From assembly GCA_043775075.1 (NCBI GenBank), contig JAYVSS010000109.1:1-9041 (forward strand): a stretch of 9,041 nt of DNA. Reading direction: 5' to 3'. This DNA comes from JANLQX01 sp043775075. GTDB lineage: Bacteria; Actinomycetota; Acidimicrobiia; Acidimicrobiales; JANYDT01. The first letter of the stretch is position 1; every line of letters starts with the position of its first letter. Position numbers and translations under genes: made by a program. The notes under the pieces were generated by a model. It searched no databases. It was not told the origin of the DNA and was given only the letters and a program-made list of their open reading frames with translations. Positions 1 to 6,145 of the stretch are shown here, in pieces.

Positions 1-72
1 GCGCCGGATCGCTTCGGGCAACACGATGGTGGGCACATGGGCGACCAATGCCGCACCGACGATCTCACCCAT
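1..72 (-). CDS. LigB-type extradiol ring-cleavage dioxygenase, N-terminal fragment
   Basis: Only the first 24 codons are in the window (ATG at 72-70); the gene runs off the left edge. The peptide begins MGEIVGAALVAHVPTIVLPE, which I recognise as the opening of class III (LigB-like) extradiol dioxygenases such as 3,4-dihydroxyphenylacetate 2,3-dioxygenase. In that family the early His supplies an active-site iron ligand (H12 here). The start is well supported: GGAGGTCAAA lies immediately upstream of the ATG, and the ATG overlaps the aldehyde dehydrogenase stop by 8 bases, the usual sign of translational coupling. The neighbours are a semialdehyde dehydrogenase and an FAH-family enzyme, which fit a homoprotocatechuate-like meta-cleavage route. 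The exact catecholic substrate cannot be told from this fragment. The assignment rests on a short peptide plus context. Confidence 0.7.
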   Translation of the reverse strand, partial: MGEIVGAALVAHVPTIVLPEAIRR

Positions 73-1579
73 TTTGACCTCCGTGGTCCGCTCCGTGGAC
101 CGCTCCATTGACCGATCCTTCGACGATCTGCAACGTCTTCAAGTCGCTGCAGAAGTCGAGCGCATAGTCGCCCCCCTCGCGTCCGATACCGGAGATACCC
201 ATGCCGCCAAAAGGGGCGGTGAGATCGCGCACGAGGAATGTGTTGACCCACGTCGTTCCCGCTCGCACTGCTCGGCCCACTCGATCGGCCCGGTCCGCTG
301 ACGATGTAAACACCATGGCCGACAGCCCATAGGCGGTCGAGTTGGCCAGAGCGATTGCTTCGTCTTCAGTCTCGAACGTTTGGAAGGTCAGCACCGGTCC
401 GAAAATTTCTTGCTGGACCACTTCGCTGTCGTTGGAGAGCGGTTCAATCAACGTTGGCTCATACCAGAGGCCGCCGTCTTTCCACGCCCGACCGCCCCGA
501 ATGATGGTGTCGCCATTGGTCCGTGCCCGCTCGACGAAGCCACTGACCGATGCCAGATGATCGGGATGGATCATCGGCGAGATGGTGGTCATCTCATCGC
601 GCGAATCACCAAGAACGTGGGCATCGGTATTGGCGTGAAACCGTTCAAGAAACTCGTTTCGAACCAAATGATCGACGATGAGCCGAGTTCCGGCAAGACA
701 AACCTGGCCGCTGTCATCGAACATCACCGCGGCCTTTTTCGCCGCCAGTTCCAGATCGGCGTCGGCGAAGACAATGAACGGACCCTTACCTCCGAGTTCA
801 GCGGTGAACGGAATCAGATTGCGGGCTGCTTGCACGCCGATGATGCGACCGGTCTCCGGAGACCCGGTGAAGCTGATCCGACGAGCCCGGGAATCGCTCA
901 CCAGCGCCGCACCGACCTCCTCACCAATCCCTTGCACCACGTTAAACACGCCCGGAGGCAGGCCGGCGTCTTCAGCCAGATCAGCGAGCAATGACGCCGA
1001 CAGGGGCGACCATTCTGCGGGCTTGAGCACGACGGTGTTCCCGGCGGCAAGGGCGGGCGCACACTTCCACGTGCTCAGCATGAACGGCGCGTTCCACGCC
1101 GTGATCACCACGGTCGGACCAGCGGGCATCCGGATAACTCGATTGAGCGTTCCGTTCGATGACCACACCCGTTCTTCGTAGGCTTCGGCCAGATCGGCGT
1201 AGGCGCGAAAGTTCCGAGCGCCACGCCCAATGACCCGCAGCCTCAACGACTCGTGGAGCATGCCCATATCCATGCACTCAACGGCGGCAATGCGCTCAAC
1301 GCTGGCGTCAATGAGATCAGCGAGACGGCGAAGGATCGGGCCCCGGCCACGAGGTCCCAGAGCCGCCCACGCCGGGAACGCATCGACGGCCGCGGTGATC
1401 GCCGCATGCGCCGTGCTTTCGTCGCCACGCGAAACCTCGGCCAGGACCAGATCCCAGTCGAGCGGAGAGCGATCGGTGAAGGTACGCGCGCTTTGCACTC
1501 GTTGCCCACCGATGTAGTGATCAACCGAGACGTTGACGGTCACCCAACCATTGACAATGAGAGCCAGCGGATGCTCCAT
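65..1579 (-). CDS. NAD(P)-dependent aldehyde dehydrogenase (meta-cleavage semialdehyde dehydrogenase type)
   Basis: This 504-residue protein has the full aldehyde dehydrogenase superfamily layout and oxidises an aldehyde to an acid with NAD(P)+. Catalytic residues are visible: Asn163 in WNAPF, the coenzyme Lys186 in KPAEWSP, the FTGS loop at 237-240, the general base Glu261 in ELGGK, the nucleophile Cys294 in GQVCLAG, and Glu391 in EIFGPV. Lying between an FAH-family gene and a LigB-type dioxygenase gene, it most likely oxidises a ring-cleavage semialdehyde such as 5-carboxymethyl-2-hydroxymuconate semialdehyde (an HpaE/HpcC role). The ATG at 1579 has GGAGAAG upstream at nine bases spacing. 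A GTG at codon 13 is possible but has no clear ribosome site, and family similarity becomes obvious only from about residue 19 (VDHYIGG). The Gly/His-rich tail (about 488-504) is encoded partly by a 12-bp tandem repeat and is probably not part of the fold. Family assignment is firm; the substrate is inferred. Confidence 0.93.
   Translation of the reverse strand: MEHPLALIVNGWVTVNVSVDHYIGGQRVQSARTFTDRSPLDWDLVLAEVSRGDESTAHAAITAAVDAFPAWAALGPRGRGPILRRLADLIDASVERIAAVECMDMGMLHESLRLRVIGRGARNFRAYADLAEAYEERVWSSNGTLNRVIRMPAGPTVVITAWNAPFMLSTWKCAPALAAGNTVVLKPAEWSPLSASLLADLAEDAGLPPGVFNVVQGIGEEVGAALVSDSRARRISFTGSPETGRIIGVQAARNLIPFTAELGGKGPFIVFADADLELAAKKAAVMFDDSGQVCLAGTRLIVDHLVRNEFLERFHANTDAHVLGDSRDEMTTISPMIHPDHLASVSGFVERARTNGDTIIRGGRAWKDGGLWYEPTLIEPLSNDSEVVQQEIFGPVLTFQTFETEDEAIALANSTAYGLSAMVFTSSADRADRVGRAVRAGTTWVNTFLVRDLTAPFGGMGISGIGREGGDYALDFCSDLKTLQIVEGSVNGAVHGADHGGQNG
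73..82 (-). promoter_or_regulatory. Ribosome binding site of the extradiol dioxygenase gene
   Basis: On the minus strand GGAGGTCAAA precedes the ATG at 72, giving a strong Shine-Dalgarno core with about five bases of spacing. It lies inside the last codons of the aldehyde dehydrogenase, so the two genes are probably translated in a coupled fashion. It is also the third, partial copy of the 12-bp tandem repeat at 83-106. Confidence 0.75.
83..106. repeat. Two tandem 12-bp units in the 3' end of the aldehyde dehydrogenase gene
   Basis: On the plus strand GTGGTCCGCTCC (83-94) is followed directly by GTGGACCGCTCC (95-106), differing at one base. On the coding strand the units read GGAGCGG[T/A]CCAC and encode the tail peptide GAVH-GADH. 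The next bases on that strand, GGAGGTC, are a partial third unit that serves as the Shine-Dalgarno site of the dioxygenase. A local duplication of the ribosome-binding region may have lengthened the protein tail; that history is inferred. Confidence 0.7.
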
Positions 1580-1689
1580 CAGTCACTTCTCCATCTTCGA
1601 AACAACCAGCGCGCCGACGCTTCGCATGGGGACTGGTGGTGAGCAGAATCTCGGCGCATCGGCGCCCTGGTCGTATCTGCGACGGACCA
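1580..1689. other. 110-bp gap between the FAH-family and aldehyde dehydrogenase genes, with a small hairpin
   Basis: The gap between the FAH stop (1690) and the dehydrogenase start (1579) holds no recognisable gene. It contains a perfect hairpin GGCGC-ATCG-GCGCC at 1653-1666 (5-bp stem, 4-base loop) with no T-run after it, so it is not a classical intrinsic terminator. It could be a processing or pausing element within the operon transcript. No convincing promoter was seen, so the FAH and dehydrogenase genes may share one transcript, although this spacing is wider than elsewhere in the run. Confidence 0.4.
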
Positions 1690-2598
1690 CTACCGCTCCA
1701 TCTTCGGGTGGACCCTGGGATAGGGCAGGAGATCTCTCGGGGTGGGATAGACCGGCGGTCGTTGGCCCCGCAGTTCCCAGTCTCCGCCGAGCGCCGTGGA
1801 ACGCACCTCTTCGGTCTCAGTCGGCTGCGAGCCAATCTCGTCACTCACGGGAGCGGGCCCCTCGACAATGCGATTGGTCAACGACCCGAGGCCCTCGACC
1901 TCGACGGTGACGACGTCCCCCGGGACAACCGGACGAGAGAACGCCGGGGTGCCGGAAAGAATGACGTCGCCTGGTTCGAGCGTGATGAGGCGGGCCAGAT
2001 CGGCGACGAGATACGCCATGTCCCACGCCATCTCGTCGGTCGAACCATCTTGGCGAAGTAATCCGTTCACATACGTTTTGATGAACTTGCCCACCGGGTT
2101 CCAACCTTGCACGTAGCCCGGTCCGAGTGGGCAGAGCGTATCTGCGCCCTTGACCCGCAGCATCGAACCGGAGTCTGTGTCACGAAAATCATGCAGGCCA
2201 AAATCGTTGGCGACGGTGTAACCGCCGACGTACGACGCGGCGTCGGCGTACGACACATTGCGACAGCGACGGCCGATGACGATCGCCACCTCCCCTTCGT
2301 AGTTCAACCACTTACAGTTGCTCGGCCGCACGACGTCGCCGTTGTGGGCGTTGAGCGAAGACACCGGTTTGTGGAAGTACGTGGGCGCCGGGGGGAGACG
2401 GGTACCGAACTCGCGCACCCGACTGATGTGATTGAGATGCGCGCAGATGATCTTGGTGGGGACCACCGGCGGGAGATGTATGGCGTCGGCGATCGCCACG
2501 CTGCGACCGTCGTCGGCATTGAGGGTGTCGCCGACGCGCGTCATCTCCACCACGGCGCCGGCGAGCAGGATTCGTCTCGTTTCTCGCAATTGCTCCAC
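1690..2598 (-). CDS. Fumarylacetoacetate hydrolase (FAH)-family enzyme, HpaG/HpcE-like isomerase/decarboxylase type
   Basis: The FAH fold handles beta-keto/enol dioates in aromatic catabolism through hydrolysis, hydration, decarboxylation or keto-enol isomerisation, using a divalent metal. Numbered from the GTG start (302 residues), the metal-site acids are Glu101 and Glu103 in NYEGEVAIVIG and Asp132 in TVANDFG. KGADTLCPLGP follows at 150-160, and LSGTPAF at 214-220 is the usual glycine-rich turn. The His-Phe-His-Lys-type segment TYFHKPVSS (73-81) matches the family's substrate-side loop. I chose GTG at 2598 because AGGAGGT lies just upstream. The ATG at 2646 would add 16 poorly conserved residues, lacks a ribosome site and would reach into the divergent promoter. 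The tail after residue 255 is an extension rich in Pro and Arg. With the dehydrogenase and dioxygenase downstream, a role late in homoprotocatechuate meta-cleavage is likely. The precise reaction (isomerase, decarboxylase or hydrolase) cannot be read from the sequence. Confidence 0.9.
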   Translation of the reverse strand: MEQLRETRRILLAGAVVEMTRVGDTLNADDGRSVAIADAIHLPPVVPTKIICAHLNHISRVREFGTRLPPAPTYFHKPVSSLNAHNGDVVRPSNCKWLNYEGEVAIVIGRRCRNVSYADAASYVGGYTVANDFGLHDFRDTDSGSMLRVKGADTLCPLGPGYVQGWNPVGKFIKTYVNGLLRQDGSTDEMAWDMAYLVADLARLITLEPGDVILSGTPAFSRPVVPGDVVTVEVEGLGSLTNRIVEGPAPVSDEIGSQPTETEEVRSTALGGDWELRGQRPPVYPTPRDLLPYPRVHPKMER

Positions 2599-2608
2599 GG
2601 GACCTCCT
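2599..2608 (-). promoter_or_regulatory. Ribosome binding site deciding the GTG start of the FAH-family gene
   Basis: AGGAGGTCCC on the minus strand stands directly before the GTG at 2598-2596. The spacing of about four bases is slightly short, but the core matches the anti-Shine-Dalgarno sequence very well. The ATG at 2646 has no such site, so this decides the start. Confidence 0.7.
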
Positions 2609-2645
2609 GTGTCCTTGCGGTTCGGCTCGAGATTGTTCGGTGCCA

Positions 2646-2670
2646 AACGATACGCCCGACAACGATACGC
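2646..2670 (+). repeat. Direct repeat AACGATACGC, two copies 15 bp apart, in the divergent promoter
   Basis: AACGATACGC occurs at 2646-2655 and again at 2661-2670 with no mismatch. Each copy is followed by a similar end (CCGAC and TGCGAC). The second copy contains the putative -10 box of the decarboxylase gene and ends six bases before its ATG. The placement suggests binding sites for a transcription factor acting on one or both divergent genes, but no known regulator motif was recognised. Confidence 0.6.
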
Positions 2671-2676
2671 TGCGAC

Positions 2677-3480
2677 ATGACCTCAACGACGGGTTTCCTT
2701 TTTCCTCGGACGGGCACCGGAGCGTCGTCGATGCTGCCCAGTCCGCCGTGGCACTACTCCGGCGAAATGCTCACCGTCGAGTACCGGACGGACCCGGCGG
2801 CGGTGGCGGCGCTCCTTCCGGCGCCTCTGCGGCCGGTCAACGACGACGAGGACCCGGGTGCCGTAGCCGTGGTATTCGCTGACTGGCAATCGTGTTCCGA
2901 TGCCCACGAAGAGGTGACCGATCCGGTGCGCTCTCAGTACAAAGAGGCGTTCGTAGTGGTGCGTTGCCGGTGGCAGGACAAGGTGTGGTCCCGGTGCGTG
3001 TACATCTGGGTGGACAAGGACTTCGCCATGGTCCGCGGCCACTTCCAGGGGTACCCGAAGAAGCTCGGATCGATCTGGATGACTCGACCCATCACCGTCG
3101 GTCGGGCCGGTCCGAGACTCGAAGTGGGCGGCCGATTCGGGGCGACGGTGGCGGCGAGCGATCGTCGGCTGGTCGACGTGGGATTCCAAATCACCGGCCC
3201 CGCTACCGGCGCCGGATTCGTCAACGGCCACCCCATGCTGCACTCTCGGTGGATGCCGTCGATCACCGTCGACGGTACCGACTCCCTCGACGATCTGGTG
3301 ACGATGAGCGGAGTCGACGTGGAGATCGGCCGTCAATTTTGGGGCACGGCGTCGTTGACCTATGGAGACTCACCGGTCGAGGAACTCGCAGCTATCGCCC
3401 CCCACGAGATCATCGGCGGGCACTGGCGTGAGGTCGGCACCACGTTCGCCGGGGGAACCCAGCTTGCCCCGCACCACTAG
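2677..3480 (+). CDS. Acetoacetate decarboxylase (ADC)-family protein
   Basis: This 267-residue protein has the acetoacetate decarboxylase fold, whose founding member removes CO2 from acetoacetate through a Schiff-base lysine. The adjacent lysines in GHFQGYPKKLG (Lys128-Lys129) match the reactive lysine pair of the family, and Glu89 in QYKEAFV matches the conserved active-site acid. The beta-rich core runs from about residue 30 to 255, the usual length. Two starts are plausible: ATG at 2677, with no Shine-Dalgarno but a -10-like TACGCT five bases upstream (leaderless), and ATG at 2731, preceded by GGAG at eight bases and beginning MLPSPPWHYSGE. The reading frame stays open upstream to 2107, but that part lies antisense to the FAH gene and is not coding. 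Many family members are not true acetoacetate decarboxylases. Its divergent pairing with a ring-cleavage cluster suggests it acts on a keto or enol acid from that pathway, which is inference. Confidence 0.88.
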   Translation: MTSTTGFLFPRTGTGASSMLPSPPWHYSGEMLTVEYRTDPAAVAALLPAPLRPVNDDEDPGAVAVVFADWQSCSDAHEEVTDPVRSQYKEAFVVVRCRWQDKVWSRCVYIWVDKDFAMVRGHFQGYPKKLGSIWMTRPITVGRAGPRLEVGGRFGATVAASDRRLVDVGFQITGPATGAGFVNGHPMLHSRWMPSITVDGTDSLDDLVTMSGVDVEIGRQFWGTASLTYGDSPVEELAAIAPHEIIGGHWREVGTTFAGGTQLAPHH

Positions 3481-3513
3481 CCCCGGCGGCTTAGGCCTGG
3501 GGAGCCGCTCCCC
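3481..3513. terminator. Possible bidirectional terminator between convergent genes
   Basis: The decarboxylase stop (3478-3480) and the peptidase stop (3491-3493) face each other across only 10 bases. GGGGAG-CCG-CTCCCC at 3499-3513 is a perfect palindromic hairpin lying within the last codons of the peptidase. An alternative pairing, GCGGCT (3486-3491) with AGCCGC (3503-3508), overlaps it. Neither is followed by a T-run on either strand, so if this works as a terminator it is of the GC-only kind often proposed for actinobacteria. Support is structural only. Confidence 0.35.
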
Positions 3514-5650
3514 GGATTCCGCTGCTCGATCCTGGTGTCTGCGGCGCCGACGGGCGGGCGATGGTCGTCGGGCTTGCCGTCACTTGCGGGGCGTCGAGGC
3601 GGCCGGAAAAAACCGACGCAACCGGGCCCGACGCGCTCTGATTCCACGGGGTTCCGTAGGACGTGAGCGACATCATCGACGCATCAATCCACACTGACGA
3701 CCATGTCGGCAGGGAGACGACCCGGCTCCCACCGGCCTCACTCAGACTGGTCACGACGACCTGTTCCGATGTAGCTCGGTTGGTGAGAGTGAGCGTGACG
3801 GAGTTCGTGGTCACCGGGGCGTACGACGTGCCGCTCCCCCACTCCACACTTAGTGTGCGGGCTGTGTCATCCCACCGCAACTTCTGCACGAGCGGCGCAA
3901 CTGGCTTGCTGAGCACGGCCACGCTTGATGATGAAACGCCCGTAACGGATCGACGTCCCAAGGCATCAACGGCAGCGACCTTCACCAGTACATTCGCCGA
4001 ACGGCTCAGCGAGGTGAACACGGCGCTCGTGGCGGCCGAACTAACGATGCCGCCGCAAACGTTGGCCGTGTCGCAGAGCTGCGCCTCGTACGTGATCGCA
4101 CCGAACATATTCGCCGAACCGGTCCAACTGGCCGAGATGGTTTGGTCCCCGGCCGGCGAGACGGAAACCACAGGAGTCGTCGGTGGGTCAGTCCGGTATA
4201 TCTGGAGGTTGTAGTTGCCGATGCTCCCGTACGTCGAGAAGTCGGTGGGGTGTGCGGAACCTCGAACGAGCACGTAGTAGCGCCCGTTCGGAACGACGTT
4301 GCTGAAGAAAAGAACGTTCCCGGTTGATACGTAGAACCCGTTGAACAACGTCGACCCAGCGCTGGTGATGATCGACACTTGGGGGGCCATGTTGGGGCTG
4401 ACACTTGACCGGTTGAGAACGACTTTGAGGTACTGGCCGACCACATCTACCGCGTAATAGTCGACATCGGCGGCCGAACTCACTACGTCATCAGGGGTGG
4501 TCACATTGGTTCCAGGAGTAACCAACACCGCGTTGCCAATCGACGACGAAGTGTCGGAGGCAAATCCTGTTCGAGCGCCGATTTTGGCGATGTCGTCCTC
4601 GGTATTCGTTGCCCCCGAGTACTCGCCCTTCGACCACTGGACGTATTGGCTACCGGGATTCCCCATAATGGGTCCCCAGACCGACGTTCCGCCGTAGTAC
4701 GGCGAGGCACCTTGTCCATCGTGACCAAGGGACAGGTTGTGTCCGACCTCATGGGAAACGGTGTTGGCGATGCTGATGGCAGAGTAATACGACGGCGGAA
4801 AGACCCAGGCGGGCGAGTAGAACAGGTCCGGATCATCGAACACGTCGAGATAGGCAATGCCGCTGCATCCCGCTCCGCACAACCAGTTCTCATTGGTGAC
4901 GACGGCAATCACACCGTATGTCTGGTCACCGGCGGACAATTTGGTGAACGCATCGACCCCGGGACGTTGGGTCGTCACGTTCACATCGAACGGGGCGAAG
5001 TCCTCCGCCACTCCCTGCCAGGTATCGCGAATCATCTGTTGCTCGGTGACGCTGAAGGACCCGGGCACTCCGTCACGGTCGAACGGAGGGGCGACCTTCG
5101 TTGCAATCCCTCTCGATTGATTCCACGCCGTGCCGGTCACGGTCTCGCCATCAAAGTCGATATAGATCGTCTTCGTGCTGCCGGGGCGGCTGTTCAGAGT
5201 GAACGGATCGCCCGTGGCCGGGGCCACACCCTCCGCCACCATGGAGCCGTCCGCGGGGACGAGTCCCATTTCCGCACCGGTCGGCAGCGCGGGTTCATCA
5301 ACGGGGGCCGACGAGGTATTGGCGCGAACATTGACCTCGGCATAAAACAGTGCACCGTCGGCATCTTCGTAGGCCGTGGGATCGTCGGCCAGCGAAACCA
5401 ACTGCGGCGAAAGTGACGGCAATCGACGAGCACCGCGGGTCTCGGCCACGACGTCGCGGACCTTGCGGCCGGCCACCCCGAACTCGTCCACCGGTGAGGA
5501 CCGCCCACTGCGTGCAAGCGGGGCGGAACGGACATCGGCTCCCCGAGCCGAGGGGCCCGAGAGCACCACGATCGCGCCGATCAGCGACAAAGCGGCAACG
5601 CCGGAAAATGTTCGCCTAGACAAGTGCATCAGCTTCGGGGCTGGCGTCAT
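3491..5650 (-). CDS. Exported reprolysin-like zinc metallopeptidase (metzincin) with C-terminal beta domains
   Basis: A large secreted protease of 719 residues from the ATG at 5650. Residue numbers here count from the TTG at 5659, which would add three residues. The N-terminus holds a twin-arginine signal (SRRTFSG, 14-20) and a hydrophobic stretch (21-34) with likely cleavage near residue 40, so export as a folded protein by Tat is expected. A propeptide-like segment follows to about 155. The metzincin domain spans about 160-365, with zinc motif HEVGHNLSLGHD (303-314) and Met-turn PIMG with Met332, then QWSKGEYSGA. The third zinc ligand His313 is present, but the usual Gly of HExxHxxGxxH is Ser310. 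A pre-peptidase-C-terminal-like domain (about 373-490), two fibronectin-III-like domains (about 495-585 and 588-688) and a Ser/Pro/Thr-rich tail complete it. Cys261/265 and Cys529/535 could form disulfides. No sorting motif or terminal membrane helix is seen, so release is likely. Starts at 5659 (TTG), 5650 and 5629 (ATG) all have weak ribosome sites; 5629 would give a compact Tat signal. Confidence 0.9.
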   Translation of the reverse strand: MTPAPKLMHLSRRTFSGVAALSLIGAIVVLSGPSARGADVRSAPLARSGRSSPVDEFGVAGRKVRDVVAETRGARRLPSLSPQLVSLADDPTAYEDADGALFYAEVNVRANTSSAPVDEPALPTGAEMGLVPADGSMVAEGVAPATGDPFTLNSRPGSTKTIYIDFDGETVTGTAWNQSRGIATKVAPPFDRDGVPGSFSVTEQQMIRDTWQGVAEDFAPFDVNVTTQRPGVDAFTKLSAGDQTYGVIAVVTNENWLCGAGCSGIAYLDVFDDPDLFYSPAWVFPPSYYSAISIANTVSHEVGHNLSLGHDGQGASPYYGGTSVWGPIMGNPGSQYVQWSKGEYSGATNTEDDIAKIGARTGFASDTSSSIGNAVLVTPGTNVTTPDDVVSSAADVDYYAVDVVGQYLKVVLNRSSVSPNMAPQVSIITSAGSTLFNGFYVSTGNVLFFSNVVPNGRYYVLVRGSAHPTDFSTYGSIGNYNLQIYRTDPPTTPVVSVSPAGDQTISASWTGSANMFGAITYEAQLCDTANVCGGIVSSAATSAVFTSLSRSANVLVKVAAVDALGRRSVTGVSSSSVAVLSKPVAPLVQKLRWDDTARTLSVEWGSGTSYAPVTTNSVTLTLTNRATSEQVVVTSLSEAGGSRVVSLPTWSSVWIDASMMSLTSYGTPWNQSASGPVASVFSGRLDAPQVTASPTTIARPSAPQTPGSSSGIRGAAPQA

Positions 5651-5684
5651 TGTTGTCAATGGGCCCGACGACCCTCGTTTTCAT
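5616..5684 (-). other. Possible 22-codon upstream ORF overlapping the peptidase start
   Basis: An ATG at 5684 has a much better ribosome site (GGAGG with nine bases of spacing) than any peptidase start. It opens a 22-residue frame (MKTRVVGPIDNN...ALV) that ends with TAG at 5618-5616, inside the peptidase signal sequence and out of frame with it. It could be a leader peptide coupled to peptidase translation, or it could show that a base is missing and the real peptidase start is here. No similarity to known leaders was recognised. Confidence 0.3.
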
Positions 5685-5714
5685 CTCCGGTGACCTCCGC
5701 CTGGCCTGTCGGTT

Positions 5715-6110
5715 CTACGAAGCGAGCGGAGCGAAAAGGTCCACGGCGTTGCCATCGGGGTCATGAACGATGGCATAGCGCTGCCCCCAAAACGCGTCCC
5801 ACGGCGCCTTATGGCCGTGATGTTTAGCGGCAATCAGCGTGGCGTATGTTTCGTCGACTTCAGCCCCGGTGTCGCAGGCAAAGGCCAGAGCGATGCGGTG
5901 GCCACCCACGGGCGGAGTCCAACCGGGGTCGAACGAACGAACAACGTCCACCGTGTCCCAGGCCAGGCGAACGCCACCCGGGAGGTCAACCTCGACGTGA
6001 GGTTCTCCGTCGTCGGAGGCGGGGATGTCGAGACCGAGAAGCCGATAAAACGCCAGCGAGCGGGCCATATTCCCGACAACGATGCCAGCCAGATCGAAAC
6101 GCAGAGCCAT
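5715..6110 (-). CDS. VOC (glyoxalase/bleomycin resistance/dioxygenase fold) family protein
   Basis: This 131-residue protein has the two-module beta-alpha-beta-beta-beta fold of the vicinal oxygen chelate superfamily. Module one (about 5-52) includes VVGNMARSLAFYRLLGLDIP, the standard opening. Module two (about 70-128) ends in IVHDPDGNAVDLFAP, the standard closing strand. At the usual metal-ligand position in the last strand an Asp (124) stands where Glu is common, so metal use is uncertain. Superfamily members include lyases, dioxygenases and binding proteins, and the substrate cannot be told. The ATG at 6110 has no Shine-Dalgarno, but TACGAT lies exactly six bases upstream, so a leaderless transcript is likely. 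The peptidase gene follows 64 bp downstream on the same strand and could be co-transcribed. The upstream repeats at 6130-6166 overlap its -35 region and may regulate it. Confidence 0.88.
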   Translation of the reverse strand: MALRFDLAGIVVGNMARSLAFYRLLGLDIPASDDGEPHVEVDLPGGVRLAWDTVDVVRSFDPGWTPPVGGHRIALAFACDTGAEVDETYATLIAAKHHGHKAPWDAFWGQRYAIVHDPDGNAVDLFAPLAS

Positions 6111-6145
6111 TACGTCATCGTACGGGCGACCGCGTCCAAGTCAGG
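6111..6145 (-). promoter_or_regulatory. Likely leaderless promoter of the VOC gene
   Basis: On the minus strand the -10 box TACGAT (6122-6117) fits TANNNT and ends six bases before the ATG at 6110, so transcription would start at or next to the start codon. A -35-like CTGACT (6144-6139; four of six matches to TTGACA) lies 16 bases upstream of the -10 box. That hexamer is part of repeat copy 1 at 6130-6144, so a protein bound to the repeat would block or contact RNA polymerase. The promoter call is from consensus match only. Confidence 0.55.

Larger units (their letters stand above)
2599..2676. promoter_or_regulatory. Divergent promoter region between the FAH-family and decarboxylase genes
   Basis: These 78 bases separate two divergently transcribed genes and must hold promoters for both. 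For the plus-strand gene, TACGCT at 2666-2671 fits the actinobacterial TANNNT -10 box. It ends five bases before the ATG at 2677, where no Shine-Dalgarno sequence is visible, which suggests a leaderless transcript. A ten-base direct repeat (2646-2655 and 2661-2670) overlaps this -10 box and is a natural candidate operator. No -35 box is clear on either strand. No regulator gene lies next to it in the window. Confidence 0.5.

Noticed and set aside
1579..1659. 26-codon minus-strand ORF whose TGA overlaps the aldehyde dehydrogenase ATG (TGATG)
   Set aside because: The overlap is suggestive, but there is no ribosome site, the ATG lies in the loop of a small hairpin, and the peptide has no recognisable features.
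2599..2646. FAH-family start at the ATG 2646
   Set aside because: It has no Shine-Dalgarno, the extra 16 residues are not family-like, and it would run through the promoter repeat; the GTG at 2598 has a strong ribosome site.
2107..2676. Plus-strand open frame continuous with the decarboxylase gene, adding 190 residues
   Set aside because: It lies antisense to the well-supported FAH-family gene and its divergent promoter, the peptide is Arg/His-rich without domain likeness, and the decarboxylase family begins near 2677 or 2731.
2683..3336. Long minus-strand open frame opposite the decarboxylase gene
   Set aside because: The composition (Arg/His/Pro-rich) is typical of a shadow frame in GC-rich DNA, and the plus strand encodes a recognisable enzyme.
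4646..5416. 256-residue plus-strand frame opposite the peptidase
   Set aside because: It has no recognisable domain and an Arg/Gly-rich shadow composition, and it lies fully antisense to the metallopeptidase domain.
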